NCBI GenBank assembly: GCA_963070105.1
Contig: OY718804.1
Span: forward strand, 2,396,817-2,460,816
DNA from: Litomosoides sigmodontis
Taxonomy: Eukaryota; Nematoda; Chromadorea; Rhabditida; Onchocercidae
Length of the DNA stretch: 64,000 bases
Direction of reading: 5' to 3'
The notes below the pieces were generated by a model, which worked only from the letters and a program-made list of their open reading frames with translations, was not told where the DNA came from and did not search any database. Position numbers and translations under genes: made by a program. Positions 37,033 through 49,416 of this stretch are shown here, in pieces (the first letter of the stretch is position 1; each line of letters begins with the position of its first letter).

Positions 37033-38475
37033 TTATCCAAAGACATAATCAGTGGCTCTCGATAAATCCCACCAGTTGCAGCTCAATGCCGAAATAGCAT
37101 CCTCCTGCAAATTTTGAAATCACACAAACAAAGCTAATGCTTGCAAATTTGAATTTTAAACCTTTCCGTTCTGGATGTTTCAACTTTGACAAATTTAACC
37201 TGCTTGACTCCCATATCTTTCAATTTGTCGATTTTGTTCCAGAACTCGTCATCACGCTTTCCCTCAGCTTTAGCGTAATGCTGTGCCCAAAATCGCGCCG
37301 TTCTCTAAAGTTTACAATTGAACATATTCAAATTAGAAAATCGACAAAAACAAATCAGTATTAGCTCAACTTTATAAAGTTGCGAATTATCCATGTATTG
37401 CTTGGCAACAACAGCGTCTTGCGGGTCGTTTGGTTCTGGCAAAGTTAGCAATGCCTGGATGCTCAATAACACTGTACGCAAAGTTAGAGAAGCAGCCCTA
37501 AAAAACTATACATACATAAGACAAAAACAAAAAACGATAAAGTGACAGTCGAAAAATCACTTTTACTTCAAGGAATGTTACGTTTACAAAACCGCATGAC
37601 TATCGAACAAGTCAAGCTGATTATGCTTTTCTATTTGAACATGTTGACGTAAAAATTTTCAGATAAAAACCAACAACTCACCATTGCTCCTTTAATATAT
37701 CAAGACAGATTGTGCCAGTTTGCGAACTGATATTTGGATGCCAAATTTTTGTTATAAATTTGCACTGAAAACACACGCTACCTTATTTAGCAATTTAAGA
37801 GAAAGTGATACGTTCTTACCAAAATATTTCATACCTTGGTAAATTTTTGAAATTAGCCAATAAAGAACGCTTACAGCTTTTAATGAGAAAAACCATCTTC
37901 TGCTCTAAGGATTTACTTGAATGTAGAAGCAACCATATAAATCGTTACCGTAATCAATTTACTTCAATAGTTCGCACAAAGAAACACTTACTATAGGTGG
38001 TTGGAAGGGATATTCGTCTGGGATTGTGATATCCAAAGCGTAGGTACCACCTTCATACGGACTATCTGGTGGACCTCGTATCTCTCCACGTATTTTTGTA
38101 AGCGAATCATTACGAATTTCAATCATTACGCCCGTTTCAGCCAGCTGAAAGCTTTTTAAACTGCAACTTCTTTGTAATGAATAGCATTCGCGTCTGTTGA
38201 CATGGAGAAAGCATTTATAAAAAATCTATCTTGTTACAATTTTGTTTCTTGTTTTAAACAACAGTATTATCTAGCGTACTATTTTCATCAGTCGCTACAC
38301 CTACTATACGTTCACATTCATGTTCATATATATACAGAAATTAAAAATTAAAAGTATTAATTTTCAAACTAAAAATATTAGCGCAATTATTCTGGAAGAA
38401 TATGCTGACTTCTTTATTCGTGATGATTTCTTTGCATTCTCGCTGCACACGTGAGAAAGCAATATTTTGAGACAT
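37033..38475 (-). CDS. ubc-20: Ubiquitin-conjugating enzyme E2-25K (UBE2K/UBC-20) with UBA domain
   Basis: Six exons (38475-38410, 38144-37992, 37764-37682, 37497-37371, 37304-37200, 37104-37033) join in frame to 201 residues, the family length. The UBC fold occupies ~1-155: [17 protein letters not shown], the HPN motif at 82-84 and the catalytic Cys93 in [12 protein letters not shown]. The C-terminal UBA domain contains [20 protein letters not shown] and ends ATDYVFG. E2-25K builds Lys48-linked ubiquitin chains in the cytosol. Acceptor TTTTTTCAG lies ~30 nt upstream of the ATG (38506). It is the first gene of the minus-strand cluster and is divergent to dpy-19, 609 bp away. Confidence 0.95.
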
Positions 38476-39083
38476 CGTAACAATCACCTGACTTGGATCG
38501 ATTAACTGAAAAATCAACTCTTCATTATTCAAATACTTTATGTAGAAATTAAATTAACGATGAAAAATAGATCTTAAGCAATCTTAAGAAAAGTGAAATT
38601 TGCAGTCATTTCACCCTACATAATAGCTAAACATTTTATCCTACCATTGTAGTACCTACAATGTCTTACCAATTACAACACTTTCAAAATTCTGCCCCAC
38701 TACGGTCTACAATTACTCATCGGACATCAACTAACACATAGTGACCACAGACAACCATCGTTACCTCTCATTTTTACGATATATCGCTCCCTTTTCACAG
38801 GGCCGCGAGATGTTTGTGAAATAAAAGTCTTGAAAATTTCCTGGAATTAGTTGCAATTGTTGGTTTCATCCCGGATAACTTTTCTTGTTTATCATACTGG
38901 TTTCGGATAGCGTTGTGCATTACGCAGTTCCGGATAGCGTTGTGCATTAGGCAGTTCCGGATAGTTTGCTGTGCTAATTTCGGGTGACATTGTTTGCTTA
39001 TTGCGTTAGCCTGTGCTGACGTCGCTTTTTTTTATTTGATTTCAGGTAACTTTGTGTAGTTGCTAAATCGATTCGAAGTTAGG
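38476..39083. promoter_or_regulatory. Divergent upstream region between ubc-20 and dpy-19
   Basis: 608 bp separate the two start codons on opposite strands. The stretch is less AT-rich near 38790-39000 and contains a short tandem repeat (38903-38960). Acceptor sites lie at 38506 (minus) and 39045 (plus, GATTTCAG), so transcription presumably starts inside this block in both directions. No TATA-like or factor site is claimed. Confidence 0.55.
38903..38960. repeat. 26-bp tandem repeat in the divergent promoter region
   Basis: About 2.3 copies of a unit containing TTCCGGATAGCGTTGTGCAT. A weaker relative (CCCGGATAACTTTTC) lies just upstream near 38871. Each unit includes CCGGATA, in a comparatively CpG-containing stretch. 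Confidence 0.85.
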
Positions 39084-42000
39084 ATGGGCAAGTCAACAAA
39101 AAAGAAGACAGGTCATGCAAAGAAAGAACGACGGCCTGAGGGGAAATCAAATTTGCATACGAAATGTTGGATATTCGGTGTTGCACTTTCGGGTTCGTAC
39201 TTCTTCCATCGATTTATTAATGGCTAAATGTGGTGGCAGTGGTATTTGATATTTTGATGATAGAGGAAATATTAGGTTTATGCTAATTGTGGAGGGTTAT
39301 ACTTCAATAATCTAGCGATTTGTAAATAAAAAAAAACATCAATACAAGAATGTTTTAGGAATTGATTGGAAAGTAGCTTTGTGTAAGTCATGTGTAAATG
39401 TGCTAGCGTTTGTTGCCGTTATGTATTCATATAAGCTTTATCGCCATGGTGTACTTTTAAATGTTATATGAAAAGGCTTGCGCATACTTGTCCTCGTCCT
39501 TGTGAATTTTTTAATTATAAGTATTTACTCGAAGAATTTGATGGGTAATTGGAACATTTCTTCGTACTGGTTTTCTTGTGGCTAGAAATTTTTTCACTTA
39601 TAATGCTTTAGAAATTTTCATGAATCATTGCACTTAGAATTTTTTTCTCTTTTAAATTAAATTTCATAATAGGCTGCAGAAAGATAGACATTGATAATAA
39701 TTCACATTTATTCAGATTTTCACAGTCGCTACGTAGCAATTACTTCTGTACAATGGTAATATTATTAGTAGACTGAAATTTCACGACAACTTCAGCATCA
39801 AGTTTCGTACCTGAAAATCAATTTTTGAAATGAGGTAGATTGTCTTATTTAATAATAGAGATTACCATAGGAAAGCTCTCCGTTGTGATCTTTTTTACAA
39901 GAAATCATAAAACTACTTTAAAAAAACAGATTTTTTAATGTGTGGTTTAAAGTCTTTAAAAAATCCTTAAATTATTCTACTCCTAAAAACATTGGCATAT
40001 CAAATCAATTTCGAAGTCTCTATTTTTTAAGAGCGGTCATATACTTTAGATCCTTAACAAATACCTGCCTTTCCTTCGTTTTTTTGATGTTTGGATTGTA
40101 GCATCCAGCGAAAGTGGTATTCATCCGTCGGAAGAATAATTCAATTTCCTGAATTTTTACTACTAATTATAAAATCTTTTAGTTTCAATGAAATTTTATC
40201 AAATAAATGAGTAAGAGTACATCAACCTGCTGTTTTGGTAGACTTATTTTCTCGATGTTATCGCGATAGAAGTCTTTGATTTTATCAGTTAGCTCAAGCC
40301 TTCTTAATTTTTCCATTGCTCTATAATTTTTTTTAATAAAAACTTGCATATATTTATGTATATTAGCTAAAAAATCATTTGCATATAAATTTGAAACAAT
40401 TGTAGTTATGACATTTATTTTGGCATCTTACTGGTTTCTGCAATAGGTATGATTTAAACCTTTAAGATTTTATTAGAATTGGTTTTGAAGTGACAGCAAC
40501 CTTCTTTGTGCTTGACTTAGGCCATGGATTATTTCTTTCAGTGCTTCGGGCACATCATTTTCCTTATTCCACTTGTTATATTCCATGTACATTTCAGAGT
40601 CGTCGTCTAGTTTGTTTTTGATAAAATTATTAATAAGCATGGGTTCGTTATCACTGGCCTCTTGCAAGCGTTCCAGTTCAATTGCACCACAGCGATCCAA
40701 CACTGCACGAACACATTTAGGCTCATTTGCATAGCATTCAAATTTATCGTTCTTCCTACTGAAATTAGCAATAAGTTTTTTTTTTTCATAGATGTTGACG
40801 TGCCAGGTGTTGTACTGTATTGTCGTGAGTGTTGAAAACATGCAGGCATCATCTTCGGAAGAAAGCCAAAAAATTTTGTTTCTTAACGAAAAAGGAAGTT
40901 TCCCAGGGATTGAGTCACAAAATAGGTGAGTATGGTGACTTAGTGATCCGTGCTAGAAGCTTCATTCTTCATTTTCTGTGCAAAGATATTGCGAAAGATT
41001 CACTTCACAGGCAAATGTGAAATGATTGATTGCATTTAGGACATTACGATTTGATATTGAGCATTTAGTACTTGCTAAATGGAAAGATTTAGTATTTTGT
41101 TCGATGGAAAAATTTTCATTTTTAAATGAGGCTTCAGAAATGATAAATATTTTTGGGATTTTTGCTACTGTTAGAGTGATCATTTTCTCTCCTAAATATT
41201 TCTTATACTTTTGGAAGTATTTCAATTCCTAAAGACGTACTCAAATAGCTTCCTGATTATATTCCATAGCCAAATCAAAATACTTTTTTCTGCTTCCTTC
41301 TCCGCACGTTTTTCACTGTAATATTCTAAAATTGCATACTGGTCGATTTGCGGTAAGTCTTGTTCAACTTTTGTGTTCCACAGGGCTCGAATAATGCTAT
41401 ATATGGTGGCATTCTGAAATTGAAATCATTAGTTCTATGTGAAATAATACGATGAAATATGAAGAGGAAAAGGAAGAGTAAGTGTAGAATGAGGCAGAAA
41501 AGGAAAACAAAAAGCAGGAAGGTTTACTCTATATGCTTCAGCGTATTTAAATTGTTCTTGAGTGAAATTCACCGGTACAGACGCATTGGAGGCTTTATCG
41601 ATGTCAGCATCAAAATTTCCCTCAACTCTTTGTGAAACGTCTACAGAGCTCATCAAAGACTTATCTTTTATTTGAAACAACTGTAAATTCAAATGTAAAA
41701 TCCATTTCTTATAAAGTAATTAAAATAGTTTTAAATGAATTACGTAATATCTTTTTGCAATTTGTACTCAGATAAAAGCTGTTAAAGGATTATTTACTAC
41801 AAAAAGCAGAAGGAACGTGGGATGAGAATTTTGCCGTTTGTGACTGTCCGAGGAGTAATTTTGTCAGGTCTTCACTGCTAACTTACTTTAGCCCGTTTAC
41901 CATCAATCATAACTTTGAACGAAGCGTAATTCTTTTCACACAGATACCTATCTAACATTTCACTTTCTTCATTGCTCAAATTATTTAACAAATGGAAGAT

Positions 42001-45000
42001 GAAATTTGACGAGCTCATAGCTGTTGTATCGTTGTTGAATTGCTCTTCTTTCAAAATATTTTCAACTGGCGAGGCTGTTGTCACTGCAATTAAATTGACT
42101 AAAATTTTCACTTGCATACAACAATTCCACTGTAATAAAGTTGTTGTAGATTTCTACTTCTTAGCTTACTTTTTTGTTTTACTTAAGAGGTTGATCTTGA
42201 GTTTATGCTTACTTACTTTTGCTCATTTTTTGTTCCTTAGGTGTTAAACCTTCAGCTATATCATACTTTTCACTTTACTTTTCCTTTCTATTTTGGAAAA
42301 AAAACTTGTCAGGCAAGTGGATTTCTCTATGTGTGAGTATTGGAATTTTTAGAATTGATTTTAAAATAATTCCAAAAAGAATGATAGTGGATGGATTTGA
42401 GGAGGAAATAAGTGATGCATGCATGAGAATTTTCTGTTGAAAGTTAATTCATCTAATCTTAATTGAGGGAAAGGATCGATATATCTGTTCTTCCCACTGT
42501 AGTAATCATTATTCTCATTTCAACTTACAGGCAAAATCCGTTTGTTTTCCACGTTAGAAAGTGAAAAGTGAGTTTTAGGAAAAAAAGAAAAAAAAAACGA
42601 CATATTGATAACGGAGTGATTAGAAACGAATGCATACATAAAAGATTTTACTACTTAAATTATACTTTCATATAAGTAGTAAAACAGGCAACTAACCTCA
42701 CTATTTGTAAAAAAAAAGAAAATCAATTAATACTAACAACAAAAAAAAACTCAAATTAAACTCTTTTTGTAAATTTAATGAATTATTCCTTCTTATCTAA
42801 TTTTCTAATAATTGGTATTAATTTTTCTAAGTACTTCCATCGAATTTATTACATTTTGAATGCGAAAGAGTCAACATTGTTCCTTTCAATCCGTTTGTTT
42901 CCGTAGAGCTAATGAGTGTGAGTAATTTATTGTCTAATTTTTCTACTGAAATTTTTTTTTCTTCTCTTTTATGGAGCACATTTATTTTGCTCTGTTTGAA
43001 TATCATCATCGAAACAAATGACAGAGATGAAATAGCATTTCCTGACAAATAATTGTAACAGTATGGAACACACACACACACACGCACGCACACACACGCA
43101 CGCACATACCGCATAAATCGATCGTCCAGAAGACGCAACAAAAGATGATCCTACTGTGGACATCCATACAACGTGAGATGAAACTGAAATATATTGAAAA
43201 AGAAATTCAAACATACTTATTCTAACAAGTAATTTTGTGATAATAAAATAATTAAGTCTTTCCTCTCTGCATGAGTAGCGAGTGTTAGAATTATTAAAAT
43301 CATTGAAAGAAATTGTATTCACCATGACAAAATTAATAGTAAATCAAAAATTTTAAACTTTAAATTACATGAAAATTGCGAAACAAAATGATGAGTGTAA
43401 ATGCAAGCAAATTGAATCCGTAACATTTCTCATTATTTCAATCTTAACAAACAATTGTTGTTATTGAAGAAATAAATTTTGGAAAAGAGTTGCATTAGCT
43501 TTGCTCTAAATAATGGCGGTGCTTTTTTTTTTTGTTTTGCACTTTTTCTAAGTGAACATACCAGCAATGTTGTAATGATCTTCTTTCTCGAACTTTGTGC
43601 TTTCTGAGAAATATCAAGTTTCAAAAGCGAAAATAAGCATATTTAGCAAATTCCCGGTGAAACATTTTTGCCGAGAATTTCTACATCAATTATTTCCAAA
43701 ACAAAAAAAAGGCAAAAAATAAAATAAAATATTTCGTCCAGTTAAAATTAATGCAAAAATTCAAAGAAGAAATTTTTGATCCTGAAAGTAAAGTTAATTG
43801 TTACACTAGTAAATGATAATGGTATATGATTAACTTATAAATGAGCACTTTGTAAATGTTGTGGCTAGCAAAATTTTACTAAAATGAAAAATGATAAGAT
43901 TTAAAGAATAGGAAGAAAAAATGATAATTTTAATCAACAGCTTGAAGCATTTGAGAAATACCGTAATGAAACGACAATAATAGCTAACTACGTAAGTTAA
44001 GGGAAAAAATTGTTTTAATTGATATATTTAATAAATTATCACTAATCATTAGCAAATGAAAGTGTAGCGCTTTTTTATACTTATCATTGATACGATAATG
44101 TGTGTTTTCACTTCAGCAATTAATTATCCGTTATAAAGATGATTTCTTCTCCCCCCCCCCAAAAAAAAAAAAAAAAGAAACAAGAGAAAATTTAAATTTT
44201 TTGAAGGAGAAATCATTACTGATTAGAAGATAATTCAAAGTATAAAAATCTTCCACACTTTACTAAAACAATTAATGTGTACTATAAAAGGTATTGGTTA
44301 GTTGTAAAGAATATTGAGAAAGTATTCATGCTATGACCCTGACCTAATTGTTCACCAATCTATCTACCTGTCTTCCTAAGGGATAACATGTAAATGATTG
44401 AGTAGTTTGAAATGTCATATAAAATAATAAGATGAATGGGATGAACAAATTATCTTTTGATCAGTTCTAAAATTATATATTAAAAGGAAAAAAAAGGAAA
44501 CACGAAAAATGGAATGTACTTTCTGTTGTGTTTACTGTAATTTGTTAATTTACAAACATATCAAGTAAATGTATTTAATGGATCTCTTATTCAGTCACAA
44601 ATTTTACTAAATTGATTGCAACGAATTCTTTTTTTTTCATTCTTCTCATTTTATTTTACTAATCGGACAAGCTCTTTTTTTCTTCATTCACGCAATCAAT
44701 GACAATAATTTTTTTACTTCATTAAATGAAGTTGGGAATTGGGATTTGAAAAAAAGGTAGGATTGGCGGAAGAGTTGCATGGAAAAGGTTAAAAAAAAAG
44801 GTGTTGAATTTGATAAAGACTAATAACATGATTTCTAATTTTATTAGTTTATTTTTGAAATTGCCACTGTTGAGATTTAATTTCAGCACTCATATCAGCA
44901 ATACTAAATTATGCGCATATCAATACTCTATTCGAGAATGACCGTCATTTTTCTCACTTGGCCGATTTTGAACGTGAAATGGCCTACCGAACAGAAATGG

Positions 45001-45149
45001 TTGGTTGGTTCTTTCATTTTAATAACCAAATTAATAAATAGTATGCGGAATGAATAAGTGTGGGAAATAGTTATTTCAAAAGGGAAGAGTTGAACTAAAT
45101 GGATGACGATTTAAACTTAAGATGTCCACAGAGGTGTTGAGTTGTGTGT

Positions 45150-45229
<80 letters not shown>

Positions 45230-46541
45230 GTGTGTGTAAATTAAAAAGGTAAATATATAAAAAAAGAGGCTGTTAAGTAAATAAGGGAAAAATTTTTGGG
45301 AAGTAAGCAATTTAACGAGTAACTAAGTAGTAAGTATACATTAAATGACAGCCTGTTGTTACTCATTCAGTATTTGTTAACTGTTTTTTTTTGTAATAAT
45401 TATTAGCGGATGAATATTTGTAGACTGTGAACAGAATATAACACCTCTAAAAAAAATAAAGTATAACATTTTCCAAATTTTAATATCAGTAGTAATTGAT
45501 TATATGGAAGAGATAAAGTGATAATATAAAATATACAATGATCTGAATATACTATTAAAACAAGCAGGTCACTAGTTACACATTACGTTTACCGTTTCAG
45601 CTATGAATAAAAGAGTTTTAGAAGGTAAAAGAGGAAGTTAAAGAGATAGGAAATGAGGGAAATGGAGGAATATAATTTATAATTTGCAATAGATTATCAA
45701 ATTTTCTTTTGATTTTATCTATTATATTTGCTTTCTTTCCTTTTTTTTGCAATTCTGAAACAGAGTGTTGCTTATTTCTGCTGCTGTTGACATGTTAAGA
45801 AAACTTTTACAAAAAGTTAAGTTAGTCACAGGAAGAGTTGAATGAATTTACGAGAAAGCTTTTATCAAATGTTTTACTAACGATTGAAGTGACGATAAAA
45901 GTAATAGAGAAATGCAAAAGGGAAAGGAGTTAGCTAAACAAATGAAACAAGTGGTGTGAAAAAAACAAAAGAGTAAATGAAGGTAGGAGAGAGAGAGAGA
46001 GAGAGAAAGTTGTCGTGAACGATCAAATTCCAGATTTCATTACTTCATTAACACTCACGCACAACTCGTATATTGTTTGTTGAAGCTGTCATTTTTCTCA
46101 GTGATAAGTTTGAGTGATAGAATGGAGTAGTGCTAGTGCTAATTCTCCATTAATCATTCCAAATATTTTATTTAAAAAAGAAAAGGGAAAGCAACTGGTA
46201 AATATAAGAAATATTCATGATGCCCTTTCAATTGTTATAGAAACTTCTTTCAGTGTGCTTATTTCAGTAAAAAAAAAGAGAGATGAAAAATTAAATTGGC
46301 TAAATGTGTTGCGTCGTATTGTTATGTAAGGAAAATGTTCACATTGGTCGAAAAACAGATTGAGAAAGGAGAGAGATGGAGAAAGAGAGAGAAAGAGAGA
46401 ATGGAGTGATAAAAGAGTAATAAATAACAATGATAACAATAGTGATAATAATAATAATATTGATAACGAAAGAAGCCATTTACTGTATTTTTACTGTATT
46501 TTCGTGTTGGATGAAAATAGTTGTGTGAAGTAGTAATGGTA

Positions 46542-46574
<33 letters not shown>

Positions 46575-49359
46575 TGTGTATGTGTGCGTGTGTGCGTCGA
46601 TGATGATGAAAAGGCTAGAAAGTGAGCGAGGTATCATTAGAGTGTACCAAAGGAAAGAAATGGTTGTTTAGGTGATGATGCTGATGATTGCTGTTGTTTG
46701 GAAGGAAAAAGAGAAAAGCATGTTCGTTCCTTTACAATAATGAAAAGTGAGGTGATCGTTTGTATCGTTGACAAATTATGATGATTGTTTGGCATCAGAT
46801 CGAATTCTCTCTTTCTCTCTCTCTCCCTCTCTCTCTCTCTCTTCCTTTTTTTCCCAACTACTGATAGAAACCTGTTGCGATCTGTATGTAACATCCTCAT
46901 ACATCACTCCTAACACTATCGCAAAATTTCATTAAAAAGTGATTAGTGTAATCGAAGTACATTAAATACATTTCTTCTCTCTTTCTCTCTCTCGCTCTCT
47001 CCTCTCCTTTCGTCTCCGCTTTTCGCTTCTTATCCTATCACTCACTCTTTTCATATATCATTTAGTCCTAGTCCGATACTTCTCTGGTATATATATCATG
47101 GATGCTATGGACAGTAAAAAGAACAAATTGATTTCTATTATTCCTTCATTCTCCCTCCCTCTCTCCCTCTCTCTGTCTCTCTCCCTCTCCTTCTCCCTCT
47201 CTCAAACATTTCTCCTCTTCAGCAATTGATGATGATTGTGATTGTGATGGTGTGATGTGTAGTAGAAGTGTTCTGGGGACGAAGAGATCGTTATCGTAAG
47301 AGTGTTGATTGTTATTTTTTCGGTCATCGTTAATAACAAATGAAATATGAAGAAGGAATCGTGTTAACATACTCTTTATTTATTGCTGTTAAACAAGGTA
47401 AGATATAAATTATAATTTTAAATTGAATGAAAACATAGGTATTTTGTTTTTTTTGTTGCTCTTGAATTTCGATGAACAAATTCAATTCATAATTGTGTGT
47501 GTGTGTGTGTGTTTTTTGTCCATGTTTATTTGCTGAAAAAAAAGAGAAAAAAAAAAGAAGAAAGAATTAGCAGTTAGAGATATATTCATGTGTGAATAAA
47601 TTTTTTTCCAATTCAGAACTTGATTATTATGATATGATGTTTTGGGAGAAGAAAGAAAGTCTTCTTAAAATCTTCGTTAAACAACGATTTCAATTCAATT
47701 AAACATTTGAAGAACAAGTAAAAATAAAATGAATTCTAATCCGACATTAAAGCAACCTGTATCTTTGCGGCAAATATTTTTATGCATAAATTATAATGTG
47801 ACAAGGGCTTCAGTAATGTTTCCCTAGAGAATGTAGTGAATAAATTCAAAATTTTAACGAACAGATATAATTGAATGTTGTCTATAGTAGTGAAATAATA
47901 ATGGATGAAAAGTTTGAAAACAATACAGGAAGAATTTAGAATTTAGCTAATTAATTTGGCGTTAATTATAACAAATAGATTGATTCTATCGTGAATCGAA
48001 TTTCTGTTTAGCAAAATGTTTGTCAAATATAATTTGTAATTATATAAGAGATGAAGTCACAGAGCTAAACGAGGTTGTCTAAAAGTTTATAATTTATTTG
48101 AAAGCTGAGAGTACTTGTTACACATCTCTTACAATGGAAGTAAAAAAAAGCGCTAGAAAATGACCACCTCGAATAAAATATTTTAAAATCAAATGAAACT
48201 TTTGAGTAGCTTAATTAGTTTTCATTTTATTCTTATGCATCAAAAAAAAAAAACATCATTCTAGAAGAAAATGATACATCTTATACGTTTTCTTCCATCT
48301 CTCTCTCTCTCATAAATTATCTTTTTCTACCGTACTCTCATACATTTGTCAGTATCATAACAATTTGTATTATTTCAGTTATACGAATGATTAATTTGAA
48401 GTGAGCTTTTTTTTCAAATTGTTTTAAAGAGAAAAATTAAAATTAAAAGAAAAATTAAATTTTAACAAAATAAAATGCATTTTGATTTAGTGAATAGAAC
48501 AAAGTATTAAAAATAACAAAGGGAAGAAATGATAAATTTGTAGAAATTGTAGAAAGTTAGGAATAATAAATATTATAAAGAGATAATAAAGGATGGACGA
48601 AAGGAAGATGATAAATTTTAACTAACAACATCAGATGGCCCACTTTTTCACAAAATTTTCATGGAATTAGAGCAACTTGTTCACAATCTTTTGCTTCAAC
48701 TTATATCATTTGTTTTTATCTTTAATTTATTTTAAAAAAAAAATTCTTTTCCTCCTCAATATTTTTAGTTTTCTTGAAAAGAAAGAATTGGAAATTTGCT
48801 TCTTTTTTTCCCCCCCCCCCCTCCCCTTCCCCTCGAGCATTTGATCGAATACAGTCCACTTAAATTCGTTTTATGCGTAATTATAGGATGATGTATAATT
48901 TAATACAAAAATATTTTAATGCATTTAAAATTTTTGTAAATTAAGAAGACAATAATCGTAGCCTTTCGTAATATCAACTTCCGATATAAATTAAGCGGCC
49001 TTTCATAATCAATTTTTTCTTTTTGCTTTCTCTAATTGTTTCATAATTGATTTAATTGATGTCGAAAATGAGTTCTGTTTTACTACCAATGTCTGGTAGA
49101 AAGATTTTAGTTCTATCTCTCATCATCGAATAATTATTATTCTACAATGTGACTGTATCAGTGTCATTCTGAGGATGTTGCTAGAGGAAATGATTAATTC
49201 ACACCGATCATTTTCTCTATATATTAAAATTTTTTTTCTAGTATTTAGGAAAGCTAAAAAATACAAAAAAAAGCTTATGACTTGGAAATTAATACTATTA
49301 TTAGTAGTAGTGGTAAGTAGTACTGTTACTGTCCGAAGTGATGGATAATGTTGATGATG

Positions 49360-49416
<57 letters not shown>

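Noticed and set aside
46637..47370. Minus-strand frames in dpy-19 intron 2, one starting [13 protein letters not shown]
   Set aside because: They run into CT microsatellites and no in-phase partner exon could be found. Kept only as part of the intron description.
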